From: Halobacterium sp. CBA1132
GTDB taxonomy: Archaea; Halobacteriota; Halobacteria; Halobacteriales; Halobacteriaceae
Length of the DNA: 64,000 nt
Direction of reading: 5' to 3'
Assembly: GCF_001485535.1 (NCBI RefSeq)
Contig: NZ_BCMZ01000001.1
Coordinates: 1,674,001 to 1,738,000 of the forward strand
Shown: positions 8,955-16,406 of the stretch, piece after piece
Layout of the letters: every line of letters starts with the position of its first letter
Numbering within the stretch: the first letter of the stretch is position 1
Notes under the pieces: generated by a model
Databases searched by the model: none
Told to the model about the DNA's origin: nothing
Seen by the model: the letters and a program-made list of their open reading frames with translations, nothing else
Program-made: the position numbers and the translations under genes

Positions 8955-9614
8955 ATGACCGTCACAGCGGAGTTCGTTCTCCGGTCGTCGTCGCTCCCGC
9001 TCGTCAGCGTCACGACGGACCTCCCACCGGACGAAATCACCTGCAGGCACGCGCTCTGCCTCCAACCCGACGTCCGAACCTTCGTCGTCGAAGTCGACCC
9101 CACCGGTGGCGTGTCCGAGTCGAATCTCGAGTCTCTCGACGAGATCGAAGCCGCCACTGCACTCGGTGAGACGGACGACCGAGCCGTCTTCGAGGTCGAC
9201 GTCGACCTCGCGGACACGCCGTTCGCGTCCCTCGACGACGGCCGCTCTGGCGTGGCGAAGATGAAGTCGACGACAGTGACGCCGGACGGCTGGCGCGAGA
9301 CGAAGGTGTTCAAAGACCACCAGACGTTCGAGGAGTTCCGCGCGACGATGGCCGACAACGGAATTCCACTCGACCTCGTGTCCATCACGCCGAACGCTCC
9401 CGAGGACGAAGACTTCTTGCGGAACGGATTGACCGAACGCCAGCGCGAAGCCCTGTCGCTGGCCGTCTCCCGCGGGTACTACGAGAGCCCGCGGCAGGTC
9501 ACTGCCGCGGAACTCGCCGCAGAACTGGACATCTCACAGCCCTCGCTGTCCGCGCTTCTCCGCCGCGGCGAGCGCGAGGTGCTCACCGCCTCCCTCGACG
9601 ACCCACCGACGTAA
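8955..9614 (+). CDS. Bat-type helix-turn-helix regulator (HTH_10 domain)
   Basis: The protein has 219 residues. The N-terminal 150 residues form a beta-rich sensor-like region ([16 protein letters not shown] and on). The C-terminal 55 residues are the bacterio-opsin-activator [23 protein letters not shown], then [20 protein letters not shown] and LRRGEREVL. No PAS or GAF domain is present, so the input signal is unknown. It stands alone upstream of an SDR gene, which it may or may not control. Confidence 0.88.
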   Translation: MTVTAEFVLRSSSLPLVSVTTDLPPDEITCRHALCLQPDVRTFVVEVDPTGGVSESNLESLDEIEAATALGETDDRAVFEVDVDLADTPFASLDDGRSGVAKMKSTTVTPDGWRETKVFKDHQTFEEFRATMADNGIPLDLVSITPNAPEDEDFLRNGLTERQREALSLAVSRGYYESPRQVTAAELAAELDISQPSLSALLRRGEREVLTASLDDPPT

Positions 9615-9669
9615 ATACCCTTTACAGATAGCGTCATCGTCTCCCCCGTCGTGGACGTTCGATGTAGTG

Positions 9670-10434
9670 ATGTCAGTGGATTTCGGATCCGAACTGGACG
9701 AACAGGTCGCGATCGTCACCGGTGCGTCGTCCGGAATCGGCGAAGCGACCGCGAAAGCCCTCGCGTCCCGCGGCGCGCGCGTCGTCGTCGCCGCCCGCCG
9801 AGAGGACGAACTACAGGACCTCCGCGAGCAGATTACCGCCGACGACGGGGAAGCGCTCGTCGTCCCGACGGACATTACGAACGACGACGACATCGACGCA
9901 CTCGTCGACGCCACACTCGATGAGTACGGTCGCATCGACATTCTGGTGAACAACGCCGGCGTGATGCCGCTCAGTCACATCGCGGACGTAGACCGCGAGA
10001 CCCTGCAAACGACCATCGACGTCAACCTCAGCGGCCTCGTCAAGCTCACGCACGCCGTGATTCCGACGATGATCGAACAGGAGCGCGGCCACGTCGTCAA
10101 CCTCTCGTCGGTCGTCGGGCGGTTCCTGATGGAGAACGGCGCCCACTACAACGCGACGAAGGCCGGCGTGAAGATGTTCGGTGATTCGCTCCGGTTGGAC
10201 GTCGCGGAGGAAGGGATTCGCGTGGCGACCATCGAACCGGGTTCGGTCGCCACGGAGCTCCCGGAGTCCATCGCCGACGAAGAAATCAAAGCACAAATCG
10301 AGGCGCTCGAAGACTCGATGCGCCCGCTCCGACCGGCCGACGTCGCGCGAACGATCGCATTCGTCGTCTCCCAGCCCGAGCACGTGGACATCAACGAAGT
10401 CCTCGTCCGGCCGACCGACCAAGTGCAGCCCTAA
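9670..10434 (+). CDS. Short-chain dehydrogenase/reductase (SDR)
   Basis: The 254-residue Rossmann enzyme has cofactor motif VTGASSGIGEATA, NNAGVMP, the catalytic Ser in VNLSSVVGRF, and Tyr/Lys in HYNATKAGV. Arg residues after the second strand (AARRED) suggest NADP(H). A GTG immediately upstream (9667) could also start the protein. It resembles YdfG/clavaldehyde-type oxidoreductases. The substrate is unknown. The cupin gene follows after 21 nt and may be cotranscribed. Confidence 0.9.
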   Translation: MSVDFGSELDEQVAIVTGASSGIGEATAKALASRGARVVVAARREDELQDLREQITADDGEALVVPTDITNDDDIDALVDATLDEYGRIDILVNNAGVMPLSHIADVDRETLQTTIDVNLSGLVKLTHAVIPTMIEQERGHVVNLSSVVGRFLMENGAHYNATKAGVKMFGDSLRLDVAEEGIRVATIEPGSVATELPESIADEEIKAQIEALEDSMRPLRPADVARTIAFVVSQPEHVDINEVLVRPTDQVQP

Positions 10435-10455
10435 GCTCCCGGGAGGTGACTACAG

Positions 10456-10854
10456 ATGGACATTCAACGCGGCTGTTCGCTGCCCTCCGCCGACGGCCCC
10501 GACGAACACTTCACTGGCGACGTCCGAATCGACCCCCTGTTCGACGCACGCGACCCGGCCCGGGCGGTCGGAGCGAGCGTCACGTTCGAGCCCAGCGCTC
10601 GCACCGCGTGGCACACACACCCCCTCGGGCAGACTCTCGTCGTGACCTCCGGCTGCGGCCTCGTCCAACGCGAGGGCGGGCCGACAGAGAGCGTGCGTGC
10701 GGGCGACGTCGTCTGGTTCCCGCCCGGTGAGAAGCACTGGCACGGCGCGACGCCGGAGAAAGCGATGACCCACATCGCGATTCAAGAGCAACAGGACGGC
10801 GAAGCCGTCGAGTGGCTAGAGCAGGTCACGGACGAGCAGTACCAGCCGGAGTGA
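10456..10854 (+). CDS. Cupin-domain protein
   Basis: The protein has 132 residues. The two cupin motifs are visible: [15 protein letters not shown] supplies metal-binding His and Gln/Glu, and [15 protein letters not shown] supplies the last His. It resembles the small carboxymuconolactone-decarboxylase-associated or YwlB-like cupins often paired with SDR enzymes. It lies 21 nt after the SDR gene. Function unresolved. Confidence 0.85.
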   Translation: MDIQRGCSLPSADGPDEHFTGDVRIDPLFDARDPARAVGASVTFEPSARTAWHTHPLGQTLVVTSGCGLVQREGGPTESVRAGDVVWFPPGEKHWHGATPEKAMTHIAIQEQQDGEAVEWLEQVTDEQYQPE

Positions 10855-10966
10855 CGATTCGACGACCGCGGTAGCCGCCGGCGGCGGGGGACGTCGCCGC
10901 TCCCGCGAGTCAGTGCGTGCTTCGGCACTCCGGTCGAGTGGCCGGACAGTGAGCGCCGAACCGCAG

Positions 10967-11821
10967 TCAGTCCAGCTTCTCGGCGGCATCCTTCTCGACG
11001 AGCGGCTTCGCGTTCTCCTCGGGCAGCGTCACGATGTCCTCGGCTTCGAGCGTGTACGGGCGCTCGTCCACGCCGAAAATCTCGCCGACGTCGTCGGTGA
11101 CGCGCACCTTCGTCCGCGCGACGTCCCCGTCGGCTTCGGCGTCCTCGCTCGCTCGTTCGTCGCCGGCGACGCGTTCGAGGTCCTCGGCGACGGCTTCGGG
11201 GGGTTCGGGGTCGGCGGGCACGCGGTCGGTCTCGGAATCTGCCTCGTCGGCGTCCGGCTCGGGGGCCGGCTCCGCGTCCGCGTCGTCCAGCCCGCCGCCC
11301 ATCGCGGCCGCGGCCGAGGAGTCCGCGGCGGGTTCGCTGTCGGGCTCGGGCGTCGGATCCGTCGGCGTCCGGTCGGTCGCGTCGCCGAGCGGGCCGGACT
11401 CCGCGTCGTCCGGGTCGGCGCTCGACGGTTCGGCGTCCCCGGAGATGACGTCGAGGACGTGGTTCTTGTTGGACTCGATGCGGTCGACGAGGTCGCCGTA
11501 GAGCGCGCGCTCCTCCTCGGTGAGGCCGTCGGCGTCGTCGGGCATCCCGGCGGCCGCGAGGCTCGCCTGCTTGACGAGCTTGCCCATGCGGCGCTCGTAG
11601 ATGGCTTCCGCGACCTGCTCGGCGGTCTCGATTTTGTCCGTCAGCTCCTGCACCTCGGGGTCACCGAACGGGTCGTCAGCCGCGTTCGCGGCGGCTTCTC
11701 GGCGGTCCTTGAGGTCCGCGATGTACGAAGCGACATCGCCGTAGAACGAGTCCCGAAGCTCCTGGAGGCCGTCCGTGGCGCGCTCGCGGGTCTGGGCCGC
11801 CCGTAAGTCTTCGAGGTTCAT
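10967..11821 (-). CDS. GINS complex subunit (Gins15/Gins51 type)
   Basis: The 284-residue protein helps activate the MCM helicase at replication forks. Residues 1-125 are helical (MNLEDLRAAQTRERATDGLQ, then IYERRMGKLVKQASLAAAG), matching the GINS A domain. Residues about 126-235 are a low-complexity Asp/Pro/Ala-rich linker. The last 45 residues (VRVTDDVGEIFGVDERPYTL and on) form the small B domain, giving the A-B order of Sld5/Psf1. The linker is unusually long. The gene overlaps priS by 4 nt (ATGA), the conserved archaeal pairing. Confidence 0.88.
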   Translation of the reverse strand: MNLEDLRAAQTRERATDGLQELRDSFYGDVASYIADLKDRREAAANAADDPFGDPEVQELTDKIETAEQVAEAIYERRMGKLVKQASLAAAGMPDDADGLTEEERALYGDLVDRIESNKNHVLDVISGDAEPSSADPDDAESGPLGDATDRTPTDPTPEPDSEPAADSSAAAAMGGGLDDADAEPAPEPDADEADSETDRVPADPEPPEAVAEDLERVAGDERASEDAEADGDVARTKVRVTDDVGEIFGVDERPYTLEAEDIVTLPEENAKPLVEKDAAEKLD

Positions 11822-12993
11822 TGCTTGGCTTTCTCCGCGGTGCCGCGGGCCATCAGGAAGACGCCCGCGTACTCTGGGACCGAGACGACGCCCGGTCGCA
11901 CCGTAAGCGTTTCCCCGCGCAGCTCCAGCGTGCGCTCCTCCTTGACGTCGACGGTGATGTCGTGGCCGACGAACGTCTCCGGGACGGCGTCCACCAGCGG
12001 GTCGAAGTCGTCGAGTTGCTCGCGGGTGAGTCGCTGGACTTCGAAGCCGCTGCCGCCGTGCAGCGTCCCGGGCAGTCGAATCAGGCGGTTCGTGTCCGTC
12101 GTCACGGGTTCGTCGATGGGCGCGTTCTCGGCCTCGACGGTCTCCGCGACGTACTTCCGCGCGACCTTCAGGAATGCCGGATGCACGTCGACGTTCCCGC
12201 GTTTGACCGCCTCCGTGTTGTTCGCGACGGCGTTGTAGATGGCGCGCGCGGACTTCTCGCCGATTCCCTCCATCTCCGAGAGGTACTCGACGGCGTCGTC
12301 CTCGCCGCGCTCCAGTAGGTCGTCGGCGAACTCGCCGAGGCGCTCGGTGACCCGACGCCCCCAGCCGCCGTCGGCGGGGAGCACGCGCTTGTTCGTCGGA
12401 TTCTTCAGCCCGAGTCCTTCGACGGTCTCCTCGCGCACGAGCGAGTCGAGTTCGAGTTCGTTCCCGCGCACGTAGTCGACGATTTCCCGGCGCTGCTCGC
12501 GTTCGAGGTCGTGGACGCCCTCGTCGCGGACGTGCACGTGGTAGCCGCGACCCCCGGAGAACGTCACCGTCAGGTCCTCGAACCCGAAGTCGCGTTCGAG
12601 GAAGTCCAGCAGGCGGTAGAGGGCGTCCTTGCACTTCGCGAGCATCTGCGCGTACGTGTCCTCGCCGAGCGTCACGCTCGGGAGGTGGTCGGCGTCCAGG
12701 TCGAACACCAAGTCCGAGCCCAGCCAGTTCTTCTGCTCCATCGTCGACGCGCCCGGCGTCTCGTAGAACCCCGCCGAGAAGTAGACGTGGCGGGGTCGCT
12801 GTCGTTCGAGGAACGCCGACGTGTTCCCCAAGTCGAGCGTGGACTTGTGCCGGACCATCGTCGTGTCCGGTCCCGAGGTCCACGGGATGTACCCCCACTC
12901 GCGGTCGTCGGCGCGCGGCGGGAGCTGTACCTCCGAGCGGCGGTAGAAGTCGCCGAAGCGCCCCCGGAGATACGCGCGGGTCCGTTCCTCCAT
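11818..12993 (-). CDS. priS: DNA primase small (catalytic) subunit
   Basis: The 391-residue protein begins MEERTRAYLRGRFGDFYRRS. The metal-binding acidic motif is in DLVFDLDADHLPSV, followed by the sugar/nucleotide motif TFSGGRGYHVHV. The late segment TDTNRLIRLPGTLHGGSGF carries the conserved Arg/His cluster. It makes RNA/DNA primers with PriL, which is not in this window. A TATA-like element near 13020-13027 supports the start. It is coupled to the downstream GINS gene. Confidence 0.95.
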   Translation of the reverse strand: MEERTRAYLRGRFGDFYRRSEVQLPPRADDREWGYIPWTSGPDTTMVRHKSTLDLGNTSAFLERQRPRHVYFSAGFYETPGASTMEQKNWLGSDLVFDLDADHLPSVTLGEDTYAQMLAKCKDALYRLLDFLERDFGFEDLTVTFSGGRGYHVHVRDEGVHDLEREQRREIVDYVRGNELELDSLVREETVEGLGLKNPTNKRVLPADGGWGRRVTERLGEFADDLLERGEDDAVEYLSEMEGIGEKSARAIYNAVANNTEAVKRGNVDVHPAFLKVARKYVAETVEAENAPIDEPVTTDTNRLIRLPGTLHGGSGFEVQRLTREQLDDFDPLVDAVPETFVGHDITVDVKEERTLELRGETLTVRPGVVSVPEYAGVFLMARGTAEKAKQ

Positions 12994-13019
12994 AGCGGGA
13001 AACGCGTACGCCGACCGCG

Positions 13020-13027
13020 GGTAAATG
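13020..13027 (-). promoter_or_regulatory. TATA box for priS-GINS
   Basis: The minus strand reads GCATTTAC, 27-34 nt before the ATG at 12993. It lies between the gene and the repeat element that begins near 13091. Confidence 0.5.
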
Positions 13028-13090
13028 CGTGTCGTCTCTCTCGTCTGTGTGATGATGCAGGACGTAGAGCGGACGTTGTTTTCGACGCCC

Positions 13091-13459
13091 CGAAAGCCCC
13101 GAGACTGTAGACTCGGTGCGCTCTCACGGGTCACTACGTTCCCCGTTCGAGCAGTTCGAGGCCTCCCGTTGGTCGGCCTCGCGCTCGCTGTGCTCCTCGG
13201 CCTTCGGCCTGCGGTGCTTGCGTCGCGCGCCTTCGTCTACTTGGCGGTCGGCTTTGCCGACCGCCTCATACCGTGGCGGCGAAGCCGCCACGCGAGCCTC
13301 GCCCCTTTCAATCCGCCCAATTACCGGCTGACCAACCGGCAACGGGTGGACTGAAAGGGGCGGTGCTGTCGCGCTTGCCTGGTCGTCTCGCGGACCACTA
13401 TCTGCGAGCGTAGCGAGCGGATATGTTCGCGAGCGACCGCGACAGCACCGGGGCTTTCG
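13091..13459. repeat. Non-coding element with terminal inverted repeats, copy 1
   Basis: The ends read CGAAAGCCCCG (13091-13101) and CGGGGCTTTCG (13449-13459), an 11-bp perfect terminal inverted repeat. Inside are hairpins such as GGCGGTCGGC/GCCGACCGCC around TTT, and GTGGCGG/CCGCCAC. A long inverted repeat at about 13310-13362 begins CCCCTTTCAATCC and ends GGACTGAAAGGGG. A shorter relative lies at 44617-44877. No coding capacity is evident. It fills the priS to GNAT gap (12994-13528). Confidence 0.75.
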
Positions 13460-13528
13460 AGGAGACTTCGACATCGCTGTCGAAGCCGTAGCTACGCGAA
13501 AAGCGGACTACACAGCCAGACGCGAGAA

Positions 13529-14008
13529 CTACCGTCCACGCAGCAGTTCGGAAATCCGGTCCCGAATCCGGGCGCGGTCGCCGAGCCGGAGGTAGTAGGC
13601 GCCCTCGCCGTCCTCGTAGTAGTTGTCGATGTCGCGTTCGACGCTGAAGCCGAGGTGTTCGTAGAAGGACACGGCGCTCTCGTTGCTCTGTCGGGCGTGA
13701 CACGACGCCTTTCCGGCGTCCTCGGTGACGCGCGCGACGAGGCGCTCGCCGTAGCCCTCGCCGCGGTAGTCGGGGTCGACAGCCAGAAACAGAATGTAGC
13801 CGTCCGAGCGCGCCGCCGCGAAGCCGACCACGTCGTCGCCGTCGAGGAAGCAGTAGACCGTCGAGCGTCGGTACGCGTTCGCGAAGAACCCGCGTCGCTG
13901 CTTGAGGAGGTCCTCGTCGTCGCGGATTCGCTCCTTGAGGTCCCACGCTTCGTCGAGGTACTCGTCGCTCCCCGGTGGGACCACGCGCTCGTCGACTGTG
14001 ACGCTCAC
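13529..14008 (-). CDS. GNAT-family N-acetyltransferase
   Basis: The 159-residue protein starts with GTG at 14008, chosen because a TATA box lies 24-32 nt upstream. The acetyl-CoA motif A is LAVDPDYRGEGYGERLVARV, with the pyrophosphate-binding RGEGYG loop. Motif B is in SNESAVSFYEHLGFSVERDI. The layout resembles RimI-like enzymes, but the acceptor is unknown. Confidence 0.85.
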   Translation of the reverse strand: MSVTVDERVVPPGSDEYLDEAWDLKERIRDDEDLLKQRRGFFANAYRRSTVYCFLDGDDVVGFAAARSDGYILFLAVDPDYRGEGYGERLVARVTEDAGKASCHARQSNESAVSFYEHLGFSVERDIDNYYEDGEGAYYLRLGDRARIRDRISELLRGR

Positions 14009-14031
14009 TGAGAGGGGGTAGCAGGCCAGTG

Positions 14032-14040
14032 AATATAATT
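14032..14040 (-). promoter_or_regulatory. TATA box that selects the GTG start of the GNAT gene
   Basis: The minus strand reads ATTATATTC, 24-32 nt before the GTG at 14008. No in-frame ATG fits this spacing, so a leaderless GTG start is likely. Confidence 0.6.
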
Positions 14041-14095
14041 CCACCGTCGCCCGACGCCGTAACGCTTTCACGCGTCCTCGGCGTGCCTGCAAACG

Positions 14096-14860
14096 ATGCT
14101 AGGGGGAAGCCGTCCCGACGGCGAGACGATGCAGCGAGCCAGCGAGTCCGCGTACGACCGCGTCCGTGAAGCCGCAGTCACGGGCGTCACGGTGGTCGTC
14201 CCGTTGCTCGTGACGCTGTACGTGCTGTCTATCGCCGTCGGCGTGGTCGAGGACCTCCTCGACCCGCTCGCGCAGGTGCTCGCGAGCACCAACGTCGCGC
14301 CGAACGCCTCCGAGGCTATCGTCGACATCGTCGGCGTGCTCGTGGTCGTCGCAATCACGCTGCTCGTCGGCTTCGCAGCGTCGTTCCGCTCCGGGGAGCG
14401 CGTGCTCGCGTACTTCGACGCGGTGCTCGAACGCATCCCGGGCGTGGGCGCCGTCTACAAGAGTTTCCGGCAGATGAGCGACGTGATGGTCGACAGCGAC
14501 GCGGACAACTTCCAGTCCGTGAAACTCGTGGAGTTTCCCCACCAGGACGCGTACACGCTCGGCTTCCTGACGACGGAGACGCCGACCGTCGTCGAGGACG
14601 CCGCCGGCCACGAGGAGATGCTGACGCTGTTCTTGCCGCTGGCGCCGAACCCCGTGATGGGCGGCCACCTCACGCACGTCCCCGCGGACCGCGTGATGGA
14701 CGTCGACATGAGCGTCGAGGAGGGGATGCGCGCGGTGGTGACGATGGGCGTCGCGGTGTCCTCCGACAACGGCGCTACTGACGGGCTCTCTCAGGAGCGC
14801 CTCGAACGCCTGACCGGCGAGGAAATCTCGCCGAACAAACCGCCCGAGGACGGACAATGA
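14096..14860 (+). CDS. DUF502-family membrane protein
   Basis: The 254-residue protein has two hydrophobic helices near 26-50 and 78-105. These are followed by the family signature IPGVGAVYKSFRQMSDVMV and a soluble beta-rich domain (VKLVEFPHQDAYTLGFLTTE, then LFLPLAPNPVMGGHLTHVP). DUF502 proteins are found in bacteria, archaea and plants and have no firm function. An alternative start is the ATG at 14129. The stop overlaps the archease start by 4 nt. Confidence 0.87.
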   Translation: MLGGSRPDGETMQRASESAYDRVREAAVTGVTVVVPLLVTLYVLSIAVGVVEDLLDPLAQVLASTNVAPNASEAIVDIVGVLVVVAITLLVGFAASFRSGERVLAYFDAVLERIPGVGAVYKSFRQMSDVMVDSDADNFQSVKLVEFPHQDAYTLGFLTTETPTVVEDAAGHEEMLTLFLPLAPNPVMGGHLTHVPADRVMDVDMSVEEGMRAVVTMGVAVSSDNGATDGLSQERLERLTGEEISPNKPPEDGQ

Positions 14861-15294
14861 GCTACGACCTCAGAGAACACACCGCCGACATCGCTGTGGA
14901 AGCGACTGCCGACAGTCTCGGTGGCGTGTTCGCGGCGGTCGCAGACGGCATGGCCGCCGCGATGACCGAGGCGACGCCAGCGTCGGGGAGCCGGTTCACG
15001 TTCGAGGAGCGCGCCGAGAGCCGGGAGGCGCTGCTGTTCGACTACCTCGACCGCCTCATCTACGAGCGCGACGTCCGGAACATCCTCCCCGTCGACCACG
15101 ACGCGACGGTCCGCGAGGAAGCCGGCGAGTGGGTCGTCGAGGCGAGCGCGCGCGCCGTCCCGTTGAACGAGGTCCACGCCCGCGACCTGAAAGCCGTCAC
15201 GTACTCCGAGATGGACCTCTCCGAGCGGCACGACGGGTCGTCGGAGGGCGGGTCCGGCAGCGGGTGGCACGCGTACGTCGTCTTCGACGTCTGA
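14857..15294 (+). CDS. Archease, RtcB cofactor protein
   Basis: The 145-residue protein starts MSYDLREHTADIAVEATADS and has the DHTADI-like N-terminal signature, LLFDYLDRLIYERDV and a C-terminal YVVFDV. Archease promotes guanylylation and multiple turnover of the tRNA ligase RtcB. The rtcB gene lies 1.1 kb downstream on the same strand with only the DoxX-like gene between, so the functional link is well supported. Confidence 0.93.
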   Translation: MSYDLREHTADIAVEATADSLGGVFAAVADGMAAAMTEATPASGSRFTFEERAESREALLFDYLDRLIYERDVRNILPVDHDATVREEAGEWVVEASARAVPLNEVHARDLKAVTYSEMDLSERHDGSSEGGSGSGWHAYVVFDV

Positions 15295-15311
15295 CACCGC
15301 GCCTGCCCGAC

Positions 15312-15317
15312 TTTTTT
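15312..15317 (+). terminator. Oligo-T terminator after archease
   Basis: A T6 tract lies 18 nt past the archease stop, before the start of the DoxX-like gene. Confidence 0.4.
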
Positions 15318-15341
15318 GCGTTCGCGGTCCGTTGACGGGGT

Positions 15342-16361
15342 ATGTTCACGGGCACAGGGCTTGGTCACGTCGACTACGTCGTCGACGGCGCGCCGACGGT
15401 CCGCGCGATGGAGTTCGTCGTTGAGGTGCTGTCGAACCCACTGAACGCCGTGCTCCTGTTCGGCGGTGCGTTCGGCGTCCTCGCCGGCGTCGTCGCGTAC
15501 CTCAAGTTCCAGCCGGCGGCCGCGGACGTTCGCGCGCTCAGGGGTACGCTCGAAGACTACCACGTGTTCCTGCCGTGGATGCTCCGCCTCGCGGTCGGCC
15601 TGCCGCTGGTCGGCGCGGGGTTCGCGGGCTACTTCTTCTCGCCGTCCGTCGTCGCGCCGACGCGCATCTTCCAAGTCCTGCTCGGATTCTGCCTCCTGTT
15701 CGGGCTGGCGACCCGCGCAGTCGCGCTCGTCGGCCTGCTGGCGTACTTGGCGGGGCTGGCGGTCCGTCCCGAACTCGTGCTCGCCAGCGAGTACGTCGGC
15801 GGGTTCCTCGGCATCCTCCTGCTGGGTTCGGGGAAGCCGAGCGCCGACCACCTCCTTCAGCAGGTCGCGGGGGCGAGGGGGAGCATCTACGGCCGCTTCG
15901 ACCCGCTGCACCCGTTGGTCGCGAAGTTCAACGACGTCGTCGGCCCCTACGAGCAGTACGCACCGACCGCGCTCCGACTCGGCGTCGGATTCAACTTCGC
16001 GCTGCTTGGGTTCTGGGAGAAGCTCGCGAACCCCGGGATGGCGCTGGCCGTCGTCGAGAAGTACAGCCTCACGTCGGTCGTCCCGGTCGACCCCGGGCTG
16101 TGGGTGATGGGTGCCGGCCTCACCGAACTCGCGGTCGGCGTGCTCCTGTTCGTCGGCCTGTTCACTCGTGCGACCGCCGCCGTCGCGTTCGTCGTGTTGA
16201 CGACGACGCTGTTCGGCCTGCCCGACGACCCCGTGCTCGCGCACATCACGCTCTTCGGGCTGTCGTCGGCGCTGTTCGTCACGGGCGCCGGCCCGCTCTC
16301 GCTGGACGAACGGCTCGCCGCAGTCCGCGAGTACTCGCCGCTGGCCGCGTCGACGGAGTAG
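15342..16361 (+). CDS. DoxX-like membrane protein
   Basis: The 339-residue protein has about eight hydrophobic helices in two similar halves (around 35-165 and 205-320). Each half has the DoxX-style pattern of a small four-helix bundle, for example LRLGVGFNFALLGFWEKLAN followed by LWVMGAGLTELAVGVLLFVG. Members are annotated as quinol-oxidase-associated or thiosulfate:quinone oxidoreductase subunits, but most have no shown activity. It separates archease from rtcB. Confidence 0.78.
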   Translation: MFTGTGLGHVDYVVDGAPTVRAMEFVVEVLSNPLNAVLLFGGAFGVLAGVVAYLKFQPAAADVRALRGTLEDYHVFLPWMLRLAVGLPLVGAGFAGYFFSPSVVAPTRIFQVLLGFCLLFGLATRAVALVGLLAYLAGLAVRPELVLASEYVGGFLGILLLGSGKPSADHLLQQVAGARGSIYGRFDPLHPLVAKFNDVVGPYEQYAPTALRLGVGFNFALLGFWEKLANPGMALAVVEKYSLTSVVPVDPGLWVMGAGLTELAVGVLLFVGLFTRATAAVAFVVLTTTLFGLPDDPVLAHITLFGLSSALFVTGAGPLSLDERLAAVREYSPLAASTE

Positions 16362-16406
16362 CGCCCAGACGAAACGTATTCCCGGGCTCCGCGCCCATCG
16401 CCGAGT

